Positions 1-13,437 of a stretch of 64,000 bases of DNA are shown here, piece by piece; position 1 is the first letter of the stretch, and each line of letters opens with the position of its first letter. The notes beneath the pieces are model-generated. The model was not told where the DNA came from, did not search any database, and worked only from the letters and a program-made list of their open reading frames with translations. The stretch lies in assembly GCF_017562075.2 (NCBI RefSeq), contig NC_054081.1:11472528-11536527 (forward strand), in the 5' to 3' direction. The DNA is from Anopheles merus (Eukaryota > Arthropoda > Insecta > Diptera > Culicidae). Made by a program: the position numbers and the translations under genes.

Positions 1-3000
1 TTTGCGCTGCTCGCACACACCCTTTGGGCACCGAAAAGCTCGCCGAACCGAAAAACGCCGGCCGCATTAAGGAAGCCGGGCAGCAGTGTACTCTTTTGCT
101 TTTTTTTTTGTTTTGGTGTATGTTGTTTCTTCTTCTCGGCTTTACTAACTTCAATGCCACACAGGCGTGTTTGCTCCCCCCCCCCTCCTCCTCCTCCCTC
201 CCTTTTTTGCTGCTACCGATTTCACGGCCCGGGTCGGTCGGCCCGTTTTCCAGCGGCAGTGGCGGCGGCCCTCATCAGCCTATGATTCACACACTATACG
301 TCTTATCGCTCGCGTGAGCAAAACTCAAAGCAAAGTGTCTTACCCTCTCGCCCTCGCCCTCCGCCAACCTGTGAACTTGAAAATGTTTCAACCCGAGATC
401 TTCCAACCCCACCCCAGGTCGCGGACGGTGGTGACCACACCTTAGGAATTTACTGCCCCGAAAGATAACGCGCGAGTGACATTGCCCGCAACGGATCGCA
501 GCCGCGCAGCACCTACCTGACTTTTGTTTCGCGTGCTTTATTTGATACGCAGTGTACCAAACGTCGTTCGTGAATGAATGTTCGAATTTTTTCTTCTTCA
601 GCGCTTCACTGTATGCCGCTTCGATCGGGTCGCCCGGTGGTTGGGCTTGCAAATCGGCACATGTCTCAGTGGAGCTTCTTTTGTTTGCTATCAGTTTTCC
701 AGGAATCCAGTGAGTTAGGGGTTTGCAGGGTTTTTCTGGGGCTCTCACAGCTCCGGTATACTTGCTTGACTCTTTCTAGTAGGAAATTAACTTTATATGA
801 GCAGAATTGGAAATTCCTATCGTATATGTACGAAAAGGATGCAATTCCTATCACATAATGTTCATTTCCTCAAGAAAGTGTCATGAATATATCCCACAAG
901 TATGAAAACCCCTGAAAAGCCCTGTAAACCGGTCAGTAATAAACAGTATCATGCCACCCCGGTCGCTGGCAGCACCATGGCCAAAAAAAAAGCAAGCAGC
1001 GAATGCGTTTTCAAGAACAAGAAACAAGCAATGCCGACATGCTCTACCCTTCTCGTTCTGAACCCACTTACAGTGAAGCCGAGCGACAGAGCGAGAAGGC
1101 ATGCTGACGTTTGCTGCCTTGCACATGAACGAACAGGTTCCATACACACACGGGAGGCTGTGAAACTGATGACGTAATCGAACAACGATGCCGGAAACAA
1201 TTTGTGGAACCACTGCAAAAAGTATGACGCGATGCGTTTTGCCTATCGAATTCCACAAAATCGGATTCCTTTTTTTTTCAAACATATACATGAAATATGT
1301 TGCAGGCGGCTTTTGCAGACGCAAAAGCCGCTAGGCTGACCGGCAGCCTAGAACCGGTAATATCGGCACCTCGGCTTTTTGAGGTTAAGTGCTCCAATGT
1401 ATAAACCGAGCATCGGTTTCTTGTGTGCGCACACAGCTCGCTTCAAATGGCCGTGGAATTCCGTTCCATCTTCCATGAAATGCAATCTAACGGCGCTTGA
1501 CCATTTTATCTAACACGAAAAAGCACGTCAAAGTGAAAATGAAGCGCTCCCAACCGCACTGGAACCGGTTTTTGGGGTTGGTGCTGCAGCACAAAGGGGG
1601 CAACTGGGAACTGGACTTGGGTTGTTTTTTTTTTTTTGGTAGCGAAAATAGAGATAACTAACACCCGGACGGTATTTCCACGGTTGTTGTAATGATAATT
1701 TTCGTGCTCTCGGCACAGGTCTGGGTTTCGTAGGTGGTCTTCGTTATTTTTCCCTTGCTAAACATTTTAGCCGCACAATTAGAAGCCGGCAAACTCACTT
1801 GACAGAAGGTAGAACGACAAATGCTGACGTAATGGGGGAAAAGGCTGTGCTGACAATTTTCGCACAGACTACTATGATCGAAAAAATCGGTAACCAAGCT
1901 GAACCGATGGAACAAGCTTATCTGGGGGAGAAAAATTGCTTGCTAAAACCAGGTGTATTGCTTATTTTCTTTCTACTTGCAATGAAGTCCCCAAAAAAAA
2001 TCAATTTAATTTAATTATCAAATTCAGCTAAAATCCTCCTTTCATCAGAAGCTTTTTGAGAGTATAAAAAAACACAAACTGGATTGAATCATTAACAGTG
2101 AATGAAAATTCAATTGGACTTAACGACTCCATCCACAGTCACGGTTGAAGCTTCTCTTTTATGCTGAGCTGAAATGAAGCTATTAAATAGCAAGAGCGGG
2201 GTCTGTCTGGCTGCGGGCATGTGTGAAGAGCCCCAGGGATGCAACTGTAATTCGGAAAAATTAAAACTGCATCCACTGACCGAAAAAAAAGAAGGAAAGA
2301 AAGAAAGAAGGAAACTATACTGCGCCTAGCGGTACACAGGCCCCGCTCGCTGTAAAATCTGTGCGTGAGCAGGGCACGTTTTCAGCGTTATCAGCTACAA
2401 ATGCATTGAAGCTGTGCCTTTCTCTTCTGCTCTCGGCGGTGGAAACCCCATTTTCACCAGAGCCGTTTGAACCGCGGCTACCATTTTCTACAATTATAAA
2501 GCTACCCCATATGCTTTGTTATTCTTTGCTCGCCGTTTCTTTTATTGCACGGTGTTTTGCGCCTCGTCGATCACCGTGCAGCCGGGAGAAGAAAGTTAAG
2601 GAAAGGCGTGCGCCCCCCTCCCTCTCCCTCCAACTCTCCGAATCGGTGGTACATCCCACCACCCCATTTACCTGATAAAGAATCGAACCGGAAAGGCTTC
2701 GGAATGATTTCTCAAATTGGTTTAGTGAAGGAGATCATTAGGCGAGAGAAAAAAAAAGCAACGAACCCAGACCTTCGGGAAGAGAAGGGCGGGTGGGTTG
2801 AAGTGTCCATATTTAGTTGTGGGTAGTAGCTGGGATGTGGGTGCACACATATCTGCCCTCGTGGTTTGTTTGCACCCTAGGTCAGTTCGTTTCGTCTTCG
2901 AGGAGTGTTCGTGAGGCCGCACGCTCTACTTTTCAAATAAAACCGAGCGTGGGTATTTTAGCCGTACCATCGCAAACCATCGGTTAGGTTTTGACTTTAA

Positions 3001-4050
3001 AATTTATTATTATTTTTTAAAGTACCCTTTTTTAAGAGGCGATTTTTCCTCCATCACTGCGAAAAAGATCACAGGGAGAGACAGAGAAAAAAAAAGACTG
3101 CCAAAATCATCACACGGTAAACGAATGATAAAGGAAAGTAGAGCAATATTTTATACAGCTGGCCAATAAAATGGCTATCTCATTTTAATTGCACATCAAC
3201 GGTTCAGGGTATGGATGGCACTTTGGTGGTATGGCCATGCTTACAACCCGACGTTTCTAAATATTGTTTGATTGATGGTCGATGCGCTTGGCTCTGGAAG
3301 TGTAATTTTGAAGATCTGTCTTGGGTTTTTTTGGGTACTACCGATCACGATTGCCTCATGCAGTAGGAACAACACACGCACTTGACCCATATATTTCAAA
3401 GGGGTACACTAAACGTCCAATCCAATTGGCTGAGCTCGCACAAAGCATGCACGCACGCAGCATAGTTCCTCCGTTGGAGTTGGAATGTTTCTGTTTTGAT
3501 GTTTGGTTGTTTTTTCCTTGCACAAAACCTTGCCGGCAGGGGCAGTCTTTATCAATCAAGCTGTCCCCATTGCTAGGCTGGTGTTTCGGGTGTCGGCTGG
3601 CGCTGGGTTTGATTGAGTCGTGAAGAGCGCAAGAAAGCGAGAAAGTTTCGCTTGGTTTTTTTTTTTGCTGATGATGATGGCTTGCTGGGCTGCTACTTCA
3701 CTAAGCGTTGCACACTTTAAATGTTTTGCTGCGGCGATATATTTATCATACAGCAACTGCACTACTTGCATTGAAGTCTATCGCTCGTCCGTACGAATGT
3801 CCCAAGCGAGACATAAGTAAAAACCTTCCTAACCATTTGCCAAAAGCAATAGCACACAAGACCACCTTCTACTGGCACTGTTCAACGCGGGGCACTCTTA
3901 TCTTGTAACAAACAAACCATATCCAAACCAGCTGTTCCCGTAATCAGTTGCAAAACAGCTAGAACCTCTTCAAACAATGTGGCAATACTTACATTTGGTT
4001 TTAAGCACGAAAAACTGGTAAAAACTGTTAACTTAAGTTTGCTGCAGCAC
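1..4050. other. Gene-free stretch, no supported feature
   Basis: I see no exon with convincing protein similarity or paired splice sites here on either strand. Open frames up to about 150 codons exist, but their composition is low-complexity or arbitrary. Homopolymer and pyrimidine runs are frequent. It could be intergenic sequence or an intron of a gene that extends beyond the left edge of the window. Confidence 0.5.
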
Positions 4051-4400
4051 TCGGTTAATGCAAGCACTGCGTTCGTTTCACACTGTATAAGACACGGACA
4101 AAAATCGGGTCTTTCTTATCACACGTAGTTTTTGTTGTTGTTGTTTGCGATGCACTGCACTGTTTTGTTGTTGATCTGGATGTTGTTGCTTGCTTGTGTG
4201 GTGTGCCTGGGCGATCTTCGGCTGCGTTTTGTTGTTTACGTGTCTTTCTATATTTTGCACCTGGGCACGTCCTGACCGAATGATTACACAAACTGAAATG
4301 GTATGGTTATTGAACAGCCGAGGGATTTTAAATAGTAGGACCTCTCCGGATCGAGTCCGATCAAGAGCGTGGCGAGCGACGCGTAGCGCTTCGTTTTTGA

Positions 4401-4410
4401 CCATATATGG
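4401..4410. promoter_or_regulatory. Perfect CArG box (candidate SRF site)
   Basis: The palindrome CCATATATGG fits the serum response factor consensus CC(A/T)6GG exactly. It lies about 150 bp from a long GA repeat in a locally GC-rich, promoter-like stretch. The same 10-mer recurs at 12516-12525. No gene start can be tied to it, so function is inference only. Confidence 0.25.
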
Positions 4411-4560
4411 TATTCCGATGGTAGTGCTGGGAGGGCTAGAGCTCGCACACACATAGTCGCGGACTGTTGCCTCTGATGAAAATCGGAAGTACGGAAGAGT
4501 GCGGATGTACACGCGGCGTAGGATGGGTTCTTGGAAGCGGGCGACAAGGCCGGCGGGGGG

Positions 4561-4675
4561 GGGAGAGAGAGAGAGAGAGGACTTGGCTAGTGGGGCACGA
4601 CGGTCTCTGCGAAAGCAAAAAGCGAGAGAGGGAGAGAGACAGAGAGACAGAGAGACAGAGAGAGAGAGAGAGTGC
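4561..4675. repeat. GA-rich microsatellite tract (GAGA elements)
   Basis: Two runs of GA dinucleotides (about 4563-4580 and 4625-4672) are interrupted by GACA variants. GA tracts in insect promoters are bound by GAGA factor. The surrounding 4.1-5.1 kb is richer in G and C than its flanks, so this could be a promoter or 5' UTR region, but I found no open reading frame to support a gene. A long serine/arginine-rich minus-strand frame across this tract is a composition artefact. Confidence 0.6.
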
Positions 4676-5303
4676 CAGCGTTAGATCGAATGAGCACGAG
4701 CACGGCTGAGAGCTTTGCGTAGGGGCCAACAATAACCTAGAGGTGAAGGTTGGTGGCACGCGCGTGTTGTAGGCGCGACTCACACGTTGACTCACCCGCC
4801 GACGTGGTTCGTCGCTGCGAAGGGATGCTGCGCAGGGGTGGTGTGGCCCCGGACCATGGGAAGGGTGTGAGTATTGAGCGAGCGTGGTTGAAGAAGGCCG
4901 AACGCCCAGAGCAGTACGTACTCGTGCTTTTCTCCTCGAAAAGCATTTGTATGCATGTGGTGAATAATCGTCGATTCGGCGAAGCTGCACTGCGCATTCG
5001 CTCTCTTTCTCTATCTCTCTTTTCGAGTTGGCCGATGCTCAGCCTCATTCCACCATTTCACCGGTTGGAAAAAAAATCAAAATGTGTGTATTTACTGTGA
5101 CAATTTTTTTTGTCTACCCGTTAATCGAGAAGCAAAACGTCAAGAAGTCCGAACTGGCAAGGGCGTCATCATGCATGCTGTCATCCTACCCTTTCGGCCT
5201 GGTGGTCAAAAACATTACAAAAATCATATTTCTTTAGCTGGCTGATGGAATTGTTAGGAGCCTAGTAACTTATTATCTGTTTTTGTAAGATCCCCATTGC
5301 ACC

Positions 5304-5486
5304 CAGGGGCAAACTAAGCAAGGACCCCGTAGTCTGGAGAGGCCCCGAAAATGGAACCCACAAGTAAAATTGCTACTCAATACTTCTCTGGTTGAGAATA
5401 TTTGATTCAACCCCCTGTGCAGCACTTCAACCAGGCCTACATTCGTGTGACCGCTTAGGGCCTCCTCACGTCTTAATCCGCCCCTG
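5304..5486. mobile_element. Short MITE with CAGGGGC terminal inverted repeats
   Basis: The left end reads CAGGGGCAAACTAAG and the reverse complement of the right end reads CAGGGGCGGATTAAG. The element is 183 bp and non-coding. The terminal CAGGGG sequence is typical of hAT-type ends, but I could not see a clean 8-bp target duplication, so the superfamily is uncertain. Confidence 0.6.
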
Positions 5487-6473
5487 ATAGCAGCTTCAAG
5501 AGCAATACTTACTACTGGCTAGCCGGGTTGTACCTACTGTCGTGAATGTGTTTCACTGATGTTTGATTCGTAATCATAAACCAAATGTTAGAACTAAACA
5601 TCATTATTCTTAATAAAGCATTTAGGCTTAAATGTGCTGCAATTTCCAATTACACAGCCTTTACAAGCGATCGGTGAAGTACGGTTCGCGGGCCAACTCT
5701 TTGCTTGGTGTCTCTATTTGGCTCTTCACGCAAAACTCTGCGAACATTTTTGTAGAATCTGGTTTTTTTCGGCCGCAAAAAATTAACTTCTTAAGAAGAT
5801 ATTAACCTCGGCCAACTGGTTACCAAGAAGCCAAGAAGAGATCGAATGATTTAATACTGATATCAAAAACAATTGTTCCAAAATCTTAACCCACCCTTGT
5901 TTCGTGAAGTAATTAGCACAGCTATTAGCTATTTTTGGTTATTATTACAAACGTTTGAAGAACATACGAAAACACAACATCTTGCTTTCAAATTTAATCA
6001 GAATGTCTATGATTCAGTTTTGGCTGCTGTAGATGCTATGTGCTTGAGTTATGTTTCATTGAAAAATGATGCCTAAACTATTCGAACGTCAGGGATTCAT
6101 TAACAGTTGGAACTCTGGAGCATTTGGAAGATAAAAGCTCTCGAGATATCGAGCCTAAATTTACGCTCAAGTTCAAGTGCTTGCCAAAATAGCTCGATTA
6201 GCTTATTTGATGCGATAAACTCGTAAAACAAACCGGTTGTGAAATGTTGAATTCGAAAAAATGTGTACTCATTCCCTAATCTTCATGGTATTCATTTGCG
6301 CATATGCGCTCACATGCATCAGTTGCACCATTGCACGCTATTCTGTAAAATCTTTCTTTTTATAGCTGTCACCAGTTACCGCACAGTAGTTTGCTAACAT
6401 AGTACAACACATTACTAAAGGTGGTTTATCCACATAATTGGATCTAAACGCTTTGCAAGTGCGCAGCCAGTGT

Positions 6474-6740
6474 AAACACTATTCAGCCCAATTCGAGGAT
6501 GGATCGACTGCGGTATTCGCTCTGCCAAGTAAGAAGCAAAAGACGAAGATCAAACAAGTAACAGATGTTGAGCTTAAATTGGAACCAGACGAGAAGGGCG
6601 CTGAAGGAGTGAGTAGTGAACTAAATAATCTATGCCGTTGGCTATGGTCGATGGGTTCGGCTCCAAATTTGCCGCTCGTGTGCTCATGGTCCGCGATAGC
6701 CACATTGTGCCGGTGAAAGCACGTGGGGAAAGACGATGAG
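6474..6740 (+). pseudogene. Coding-like fragment of unknown identity with one frame change
   Basis: A frame from about 6474 gives a hydrophilic lysine-rich sequence (including FEDGSTAVFALP and KKQKTKIKQ). About 30 nt past the GA-GTGAGT sequence at 6605 it continues in another frame as AMVDGFGSKFAARVLMVRDS and a stop at 6737-6739. Either a very short intron or a single-base frameshift separates the two parts. Codon choice and composition look protein-coding, but I do not recognise the family. No upstream exon or start is evident, so an old processed pseudogene is my best guess. Confidence 0.3.
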
Positions 6741-6779
6741 AGGCTGCTGAATACCACGCATCATGCATTTATGTATATC

Positions 6780-7950
6780 GAACCTTTTTATATATATAAA
6801 ATATATCCGGCAAGGAACTGGAAACTCATAAAAACCTCTTCAGCACGTGAGGCTCCGCGATTGGAATAGTTCCAGATAGGGGTAAATGAGTGAATAACAT
6901 AAAACGTTTGCCTTTTGGTGGAAAACATTTACTATCAGAAAATAGTCAACAGCATGATAACACCATAAGCTGTTTTAAACATGAAACGTACCTCTTGATA
7001 ACGTTAATGCTACTAATACTACTAGCAACGCCTTTAAACCTTGCACGACCATAAGATTTCAAAGACAAAATTTGCCAATACAATGCTTTTAAATATGAAG
7101 CAAGAGAATATCACGAACAAGCTATTTTATATTTTTATTCGTGGAGACATACATTTGCCACCTAGAACATACGTTTATTTTGACATTATCTCAATAAAAT
7201 ATCGATTCAATAACAATTTACCAATAACAGGTACAAGGGAAAAATATTTCCCTTATTTGTGAAAATATTGAAAATAAAATAGAGTTATGTGTCTTATTAA
7301 GTCTAACTGCTTCCAAAACTAATGAAACCTAAGCATACACATCTGCTATATGACAGCTATAGGACTGCTATATGTTTGGACAGGCAAACTATTTTTTTCC
7401 CAATAAAATGTCGTTCCAGTTATGCCGGTAATATTTGTTGCTACTCAGGACTTGGCAGTGGGTGAACGGGTGTTATGATAATCTTGGTATCGACGCATCT
7501 TGGCGTCTTCAGTGTTCACCTTGCTGGATCTCAGCTCATCTCAAGCTTAGCTCAAGCGTTTAAACCTCCCTAACACAAAAATAAAAACCGGTTTTAGTCG
7601 ACTTCTTTAGCTCATTCCGCGCGGCAATTATGAGTCACGTGGACATGCAAACTATGACAGTGTTAGTAAGTTGCAATTGCTTGGGTGACACCACATCCCC
7701 AGTAATAAAAATGCGTTGCATTCCAGGTGTTTTTTTTGTTATGGAAGATTGCCCAGGCCCTCTGATTCATTTCCGGTTATTGGGGATCATATAAACCTCC
7801 GAAGGTTTTTTATTCACAATTCATCGGACTCATACTACAAGGCCAGCATCCGGACTGTCCCTAGACTGTGTACGGATTTGCGTGAAAAAAAGTCGTATGC
7901 TATACTACATTACAAGCAACCCTTTATTTAGGAATAACTTTATTACTTAT
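6780..7950. other. AT-rich gene-free stretch
   Basis: No exon, RNA gene or clear repeat is supported in this stretch. Short open frames are AT-rich chance frames. Confidence 0.5.
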
Positions 7951-7954
7951 TATA

Positions 7955-8725
7955 GGGTAATTTACCATTTGTTACACACCTCCCAATTATTGCACACTGC
8001 GTATAAATTGTTTTATTTTTATTCATATATGTATAAAACATTGATGAAAGACAGCTTTTTTCCTTAAATATCTAGCATTTCTGTCTATTTTGCACTCTAC
8101 TATTTTGATTCTTTAAAAGAGCACTTAACCGCTAAGAATTGTGGCCATCACAATATAAGGTTTATTGCGCACTGTGAACATCTTAAGCTTTATATTTTTT
8201 TACGTTGTAATCTAACAAATATAGTTAATTCTCACGATTAGGTAGCAAAAATTCCAACTTTTCGTAAAAAAGAACACTTCTTTTAATCCACTGTCCTATC
8301 ATTTTGAAAGTGGTTTGTTTGCAGCGTGTGGCAGCAGGTGCCAGTTTACTACCTATATTGCGGAATTCCGGCTTGAACCAAGGACATACGTGTAATGTAA
8401 CAGCGTTTCATACTGTCCTAAACACTATTCGTTAGAAACACATCAATTTCAGGGCTTTTTTTGCATATTTCAGTGTGTTGGGAAGTGTGCAATAATAAAG
8501 TTTGGAGTTTTTGTAAGTGTGCAACAATTGGATTTTTGAATAGGCTTAAAAATCAGTATGTCTTGCCATCATTCATCATGTTTATGCCTCAGATAAAATA
8601 AACATACTATTTGTAAACAATAATGATGTATGCTAGACACCTATTACAACAATATTGTTATCCATCACAAACATATGAAATACGTTGGCTGTTCCCTTAA
8701 GTATGCAACATTTAACAAATTACCC
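7955..8725. mobile_element. Non-autonomous transposon-like element with GGGTAATTT ends
   Basis: The left end (TAGGGTAATTTACCATTTG) and the reverse complement of the right end (TAGGGTAATTTGTTAAATG) match imperfectly as terminal inverted repeats. The interior repeats TGTGCAA-type motifs, for example near 8485 and 8518. The element is about 770 bp with no coding capacity. It sits between TA dinucleotides, which suggests a Tc1/mariner-type target choice. Confidence 0.5.
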
Positions 8726-8729
8726 TAAT

Positions 8730-11120
8730 ACTAATAATATTATTAAATTTTGGAACAAAAAATCTATCAATGCTTTGTTCCGCACGTGAATGCCGTCATG
8801 CATCTTTCGTGAATGAAAAACTCCGTATTCACGTCAGCTACGTAATTGTTGTCTGTATATGTAACCGATACACTCATTCCCGATGACATCACGACAAATG
8901 CAGCTATGGGGGAGATATGGACTCCCTAGTAGTCATCGAGTGGTTTTTTTTCTTCTTCTACAACAGCTACAGCAAGTAAATCGGTTTACCGGGCGGTGTG
9001 AAATTGAACGATTGCGAGTTCTTGGTATGGATAACAATGTTTTTGTTGTTGTGATATTGGGTGGGGCAAATAAATGAGCATGGAAGCAACTTCTCGTTAA
9101 TGCAGTCAAATCCGGTGCATTTTAAATCAATATCTTTTCGTTAAAGGTGCTCCCTTTGGAGAGAACAAGCTTTTCTTCATGATTGAACACAAAAAAAAAA
9201 GAAAGAGAGCTAAAATTGGATAAAACATATAGAAAACATCGAGTCAAAATGCGAATGGACTCAAACTGCGTAGACCTAGGATCCATCACCGGAAGTGGCT
9301 ACATTTGCTATCGGTTGTACGATGTTGCAAGCGCTGGCACAACGACATAGAAAACGCAGGGAAAAAGAAACTTGAAAGGCGTTGGCTTCGTTCATTCTTG
9401 CAGGGTTTGCGTTGCGGGTAAACGCTGCCAGCAGCGACGTTGCCCAACCATCTGTGGCAACGCTGCTCGAAACCCATGCTGCAAGATTAGAATTAGAGTC
9501 GTAAAACCCTGCAGTAATTGGGTTCGCTCTTTTCCGTTTCTTTTGCCGCACTTTATTTCTTCTACTTGCAGAGCGCATTGACCGGCTAGGTTCTTCAACC
9601 GAAGTGCTCCAACAGTTCTTCGCGTCTTGTTTGAAGCTTCGTTTTCAGCTTACTTTGTGGAGTTCTTTCCGCTCGCATTTATTTCATTTCATTTCAACCT
9701 CGAAGTTTCCCTGTGATCGATTCCACAATTCGTTTGCGGAGAGGATACATCACCGGCACTGCAGGAAAGAATCAGAGAAAAAGCATGATCATCGAAACAA
9801 TTCCACCCTCGCATTCGCCCCCTTTCTCTATCTATCCAGTTTTAATTGGGTATGAGCATATCGGATACGATTTTGGTTAATTTTCCATTCTTCACGTGCT
9901 TGTATGGTCGAATTGCTTCAAAAATACAACATTAGGGTCAAAGTAATAACATATAATTATTGCCCAGCAGACCCACCTGCGCTAATGTTTTACTTTAGCC
10001 ATTCGTAAGATGATATATGTGTTTTATTATGGTTTCTTGAGCAAAGAATAAAAAACCCCTTAGATCATTACGCCAAGGTAGGTGTATGTTTTTAAAAAAC
10101 AAACAAAAAAGCTGTGAATTCTTGTGAAAGATCAAATTCGAAGCAAAACTAGTTACTTTATAATATTGTACGCTAAGTTGCATCCATACCTAAATCAGGC
10201 GGCTTCGGTCTTCAAAAATAAGCCTGTTTGAGGGTAAATCTTTTTATTTTCATCTTCTCTCGTTTAATCTTTAATCTTCTAATTTTTACTTCTCTCGTAA
10301 AGTTCAAGCACCGTTTTTTCTCATGCTGGCCCGATAGTTTTAGGCGAATTAACTGTTATGTTCACTGTTTATTTTACTTTTCCATTCGCTAGTCATGGAT
10401 ATTGGTCTAAGTTGTGATGATGGGCTCGGCTGAGAAGAGCTGTATTTTTTTACTAGCATTGTATTGGTTACAGCTCGCTACAGCTCCCGGGCCGACGCAC
10501 TCAGCAAGCCCTTAACAAAAGGCGAAATAAGTACAAAACTGCTATGCGTTCATACAGCGTGGTGTGATTCATATCAAGAGCGCGGAGCACTGTTACGATT
10601 CGTCGTGAGTCAATCCCATGATAGCGGCGGCACACTGCTTGTAAAACGTTAGAAATAACCGGCAAGAGTGCGGAATTCATTCGTGCCCCCAAAAAACGCG
10701 TGCTCCACCTAGCTCAGCGGGCAGCTGATGGAACCAATAAGCCGCATCGAGCGGGGTATGGCTCTGTGCAGAGAGACAGAATGGAACATTCAGTAAATTC
10801 GGATTGTCTGGAGCATGGGTGTGGACACAGGAAACCCATCGGCAGGCCGGCTCAACCTTACATTGTGATGCGCTACCCCTATTCAATTGAAGCTACAATA
10901 TTTATTGTTCACTTTGCTATACGGCAGCTTGTTTTTGGTGCGACATCATTTGGTCTGGGTGTAGAAATAGTAGCTATAAATACGAATAACACGAAACCCA
11001 TCGCGCGAGATGGTATGTTGGAAATTTGACATACTAGCCAGACTATGTTGATTTAAACCAAACGTTACGATAAGGGAACGTTTGTGAAAAGATTTTTATA
11101 ACAGTATTAGCTGGTATACG
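8730..11120. other. Gene-free stretch
   Basis: No exon or RNA gene is supported. The open frames around 9276-9598 overlap one another on both strands and have no recognisable motif. Confidence 0.45.
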
Positions 11121-11129
11121 GTTCTGTCG

Positions 11130-11300
11130 ATGAATAAAGCATGATGGTGATAGGTGTCCCCATATTGCAGTATAGATAGGTCCTACACATATAGATGCAT
11201 GGTCCAGCCAGGGCTTGAACCCATGGTGGCCATGAGTCATGCGTTGTGCAAGATAACGACCGTATCGCGAGACCGGCCTTGTAACCATTGTACTCGGACT
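11130..11300 (-). mobile_element. SINE200-like tRNA-derived SINE, 5' part
   Basis: Read on the minus strand, this has a tRNA-like head with a Pol III B box (GGTTCAAGCCC) near 11210, preceded by a GGCCGGTCTCGCG segment that can serve as the A-box region, followed by a CTGGACCATG body. The same B-box context recurs at 12.9-13.1, 46.7 and 50.9 kb, which identifies a dispersed family. The 3' tail is not clear here. Confidence 0.5.
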
Positions 11301-11539
11301 CGCAATCGAGGAATACACATACAAGCTTACCCCGCGCAACGTGCATTCGATCAACGCGGAATGCACTTGCACTTGCGACCTTAACAACAATTTGCTCATT
11401 TACATGGATGATCATAGGGCCTGTTCAGATGGCAATGGCGAAGTGGCAGAGTCTATCGGAAGGCTCGATCCAAATTTGGAACGTATAAAGAAGTTTTTCG
11501 ATCGGGGGAATTCGTTACCAAAATCGAGAAAATGTTAAA

Positions 11540-12860
11540 TTTTCTCAAAGTCTCTATTCCACCTACCATGCGGTATATCTACAACTGATGGAACTATAAT
11601 ACACATATATCTAACTAGCAGCAATTATTCACAATTTATACAAGCAAATGTTATTACTGTTAATAACACCTCGTTCTGCCATAGCAATTGTATGATGTGC
11701 TTGTGCTCTGACCCATCTCATCATGAGCAAGAGCGTTAGTGACTATGGACATGAAAAAGGCTGTGATATTATTTATTACTAACAATATAACTGCATGGGC
11801 CGTACTTTGGGGGGGTCATGGTATTTTGATATTTTGTTTTGTTTTTGTTTTTTGTCATAGCATGGTTCCTCCAGTCTTGGAGTTTCTACCGAAGCAGACA
11901 TACGACAGGCGAACGAAATTTGTTTCATTAAAGCTTTAAACCGACATAGGACCGACGATACGCCAGACACTGCTGAATTTGGCACATGCGCCTTGGAATT
12001 GGCGAAGGCATAGAATCCTCTTATAAAGTGAACAGCCCCGCATGAAGCCATGAAATTAACACCAATATATTAATCCCCACACCGAATGGGCCACCTAAAA
12101 CACTAAACGGCAGCTTTCCTGCGAAGGGGATATGACTATATTTATACACTTTCTACCACTATCGATGCATCTCTGCTACAGAAATGGATTTGATCACGAA
12201 TGAGGCTACCTAAAATGGTGTGTAGCAAGGTGATTGCGAAGATAAGGGCAACAACAAAAAAAACCGGTGCGTACAATAAATGCCCGAAGTAGACAATTAG
12301 ACATACACATGCGAGAGTCAATACAGCTTGGGAGCGTTTGTACAGCGCTTCGCTAAACCTGCAGTTTGAAGGGAAACGATGGCGAGATGGAGAGAAATAG
12401 AGAGAAATCGTTTTGGCTGGGAGTGTGCACTCTCGCGCTTTCGGAGCATTTTAAAACACCGTCTGTCGGCTTTTGACAACTATGAGGTACGAGTGCAGAG
12501 CACGCGCGGTCTTTGCCATATATGGAAATGATTTTGGTTTTATTAGTTCTCCTCTTCGTTTAACCGATCCATTGCGGTAGGTTGTTTTTTTGCCTTTAAA
12601 TGCACGTTGTGTACTAGTTTCCTCGAAAAATTGCTATATTATTATCTCATTACAATATGATTTCAAAAAAGAACAATAATATAATAGTTTACTTGAGTTG
12701 CATCTAGCTGTTTAGTTCTTTCTTTACAAATAAATTGTTACCTACAAACAATATCACATAAAAAGTATTGAGGTGAAGATGAAGATAATATAAATTAGTG
12801 TGGAAACATAGTAGAGATATAAATAACTATGTGGGTATCATAAACTAAATTATTTTCATT
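11540..12860. other. Gene-free stretch with a CArG box
   Basis: No gene is supported. The only distinctive motif is a perfect CCATATATGG CArG box at 12516-12525, identical to the one at 4401. Short GC-rich patches near 12400 are not associated with an open frame. Confidence 0.45.
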
Positions 12861-12861
12861 C

Positions 12862-13130
12862 TCTTCTTCTTATTTGTCACAACAACTTCAACCTGTGAAG
12901 TCAATCTATGACTGCCATAAGCCACTAATGAACTTGGCTATCTACGACTTACTGCTGCTTTTCCATAGTTGGATATTCTGCCTTGCGATTGGCTCACTAG
13001 GTTCATTTGAGATTTGAACCCATGACGGAAATAACATTTCTCTGGAAATTTTAATGCCAAACATAATGGTCTTATTACTCGCTTTGCCAAATCGTGTTCC
13101 CCAGGTGCAGTCGTTAAATGTACGCACTCA
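12862..13130 (-). mobile_element. SINE200-like SINE, minus orientation
   Basis: The 3' tail appears as TTCTTCTTATTTG at 12866, the reverse complement of an (AAG)n tail. A B-box-type GGTTCAAATCTC sits near 13013 on the minus strand, and a tRNA-like head reaches about 13110. The order head, B box, body, AAG tail matches the copy at 13.44-13.61 kb. Confidence 0.6.
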
Positions 13131-13437
13131 TTCCATTCAGTGTTTTAATAGAGTTTCTTTCTCGCAGACAAGCACAACAGTTGATATTGATTTGTCAGAG
13201 TGAGGTTTGAGCAGATGTTTCGTTGTCCGTTTCGGTTATTTGCGATTCAATGTTAAACAGTTTTGAAATATCTTCATTATTTATTTCTATATTTATGAAT
13301 ATGTACAGTTTCTATATTCCACAGTAAATTGCTTACCCAGAAATAACGATTTAAGATTGACATTTGTTTATTTTAATTGAAATAAATTTCAAGAATTTGA
13401 CGTTTATAAGAATTTAAATAAAATTCCGAGAACATGA

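Noticed and set aside
4436..4990. 184-codon Ser/Arg/Leu-rich minus-strand frame
   Set aside because: It is created by the GA/CT microsatellite and its GC-rich flank. No domain, splice context or start supports it.
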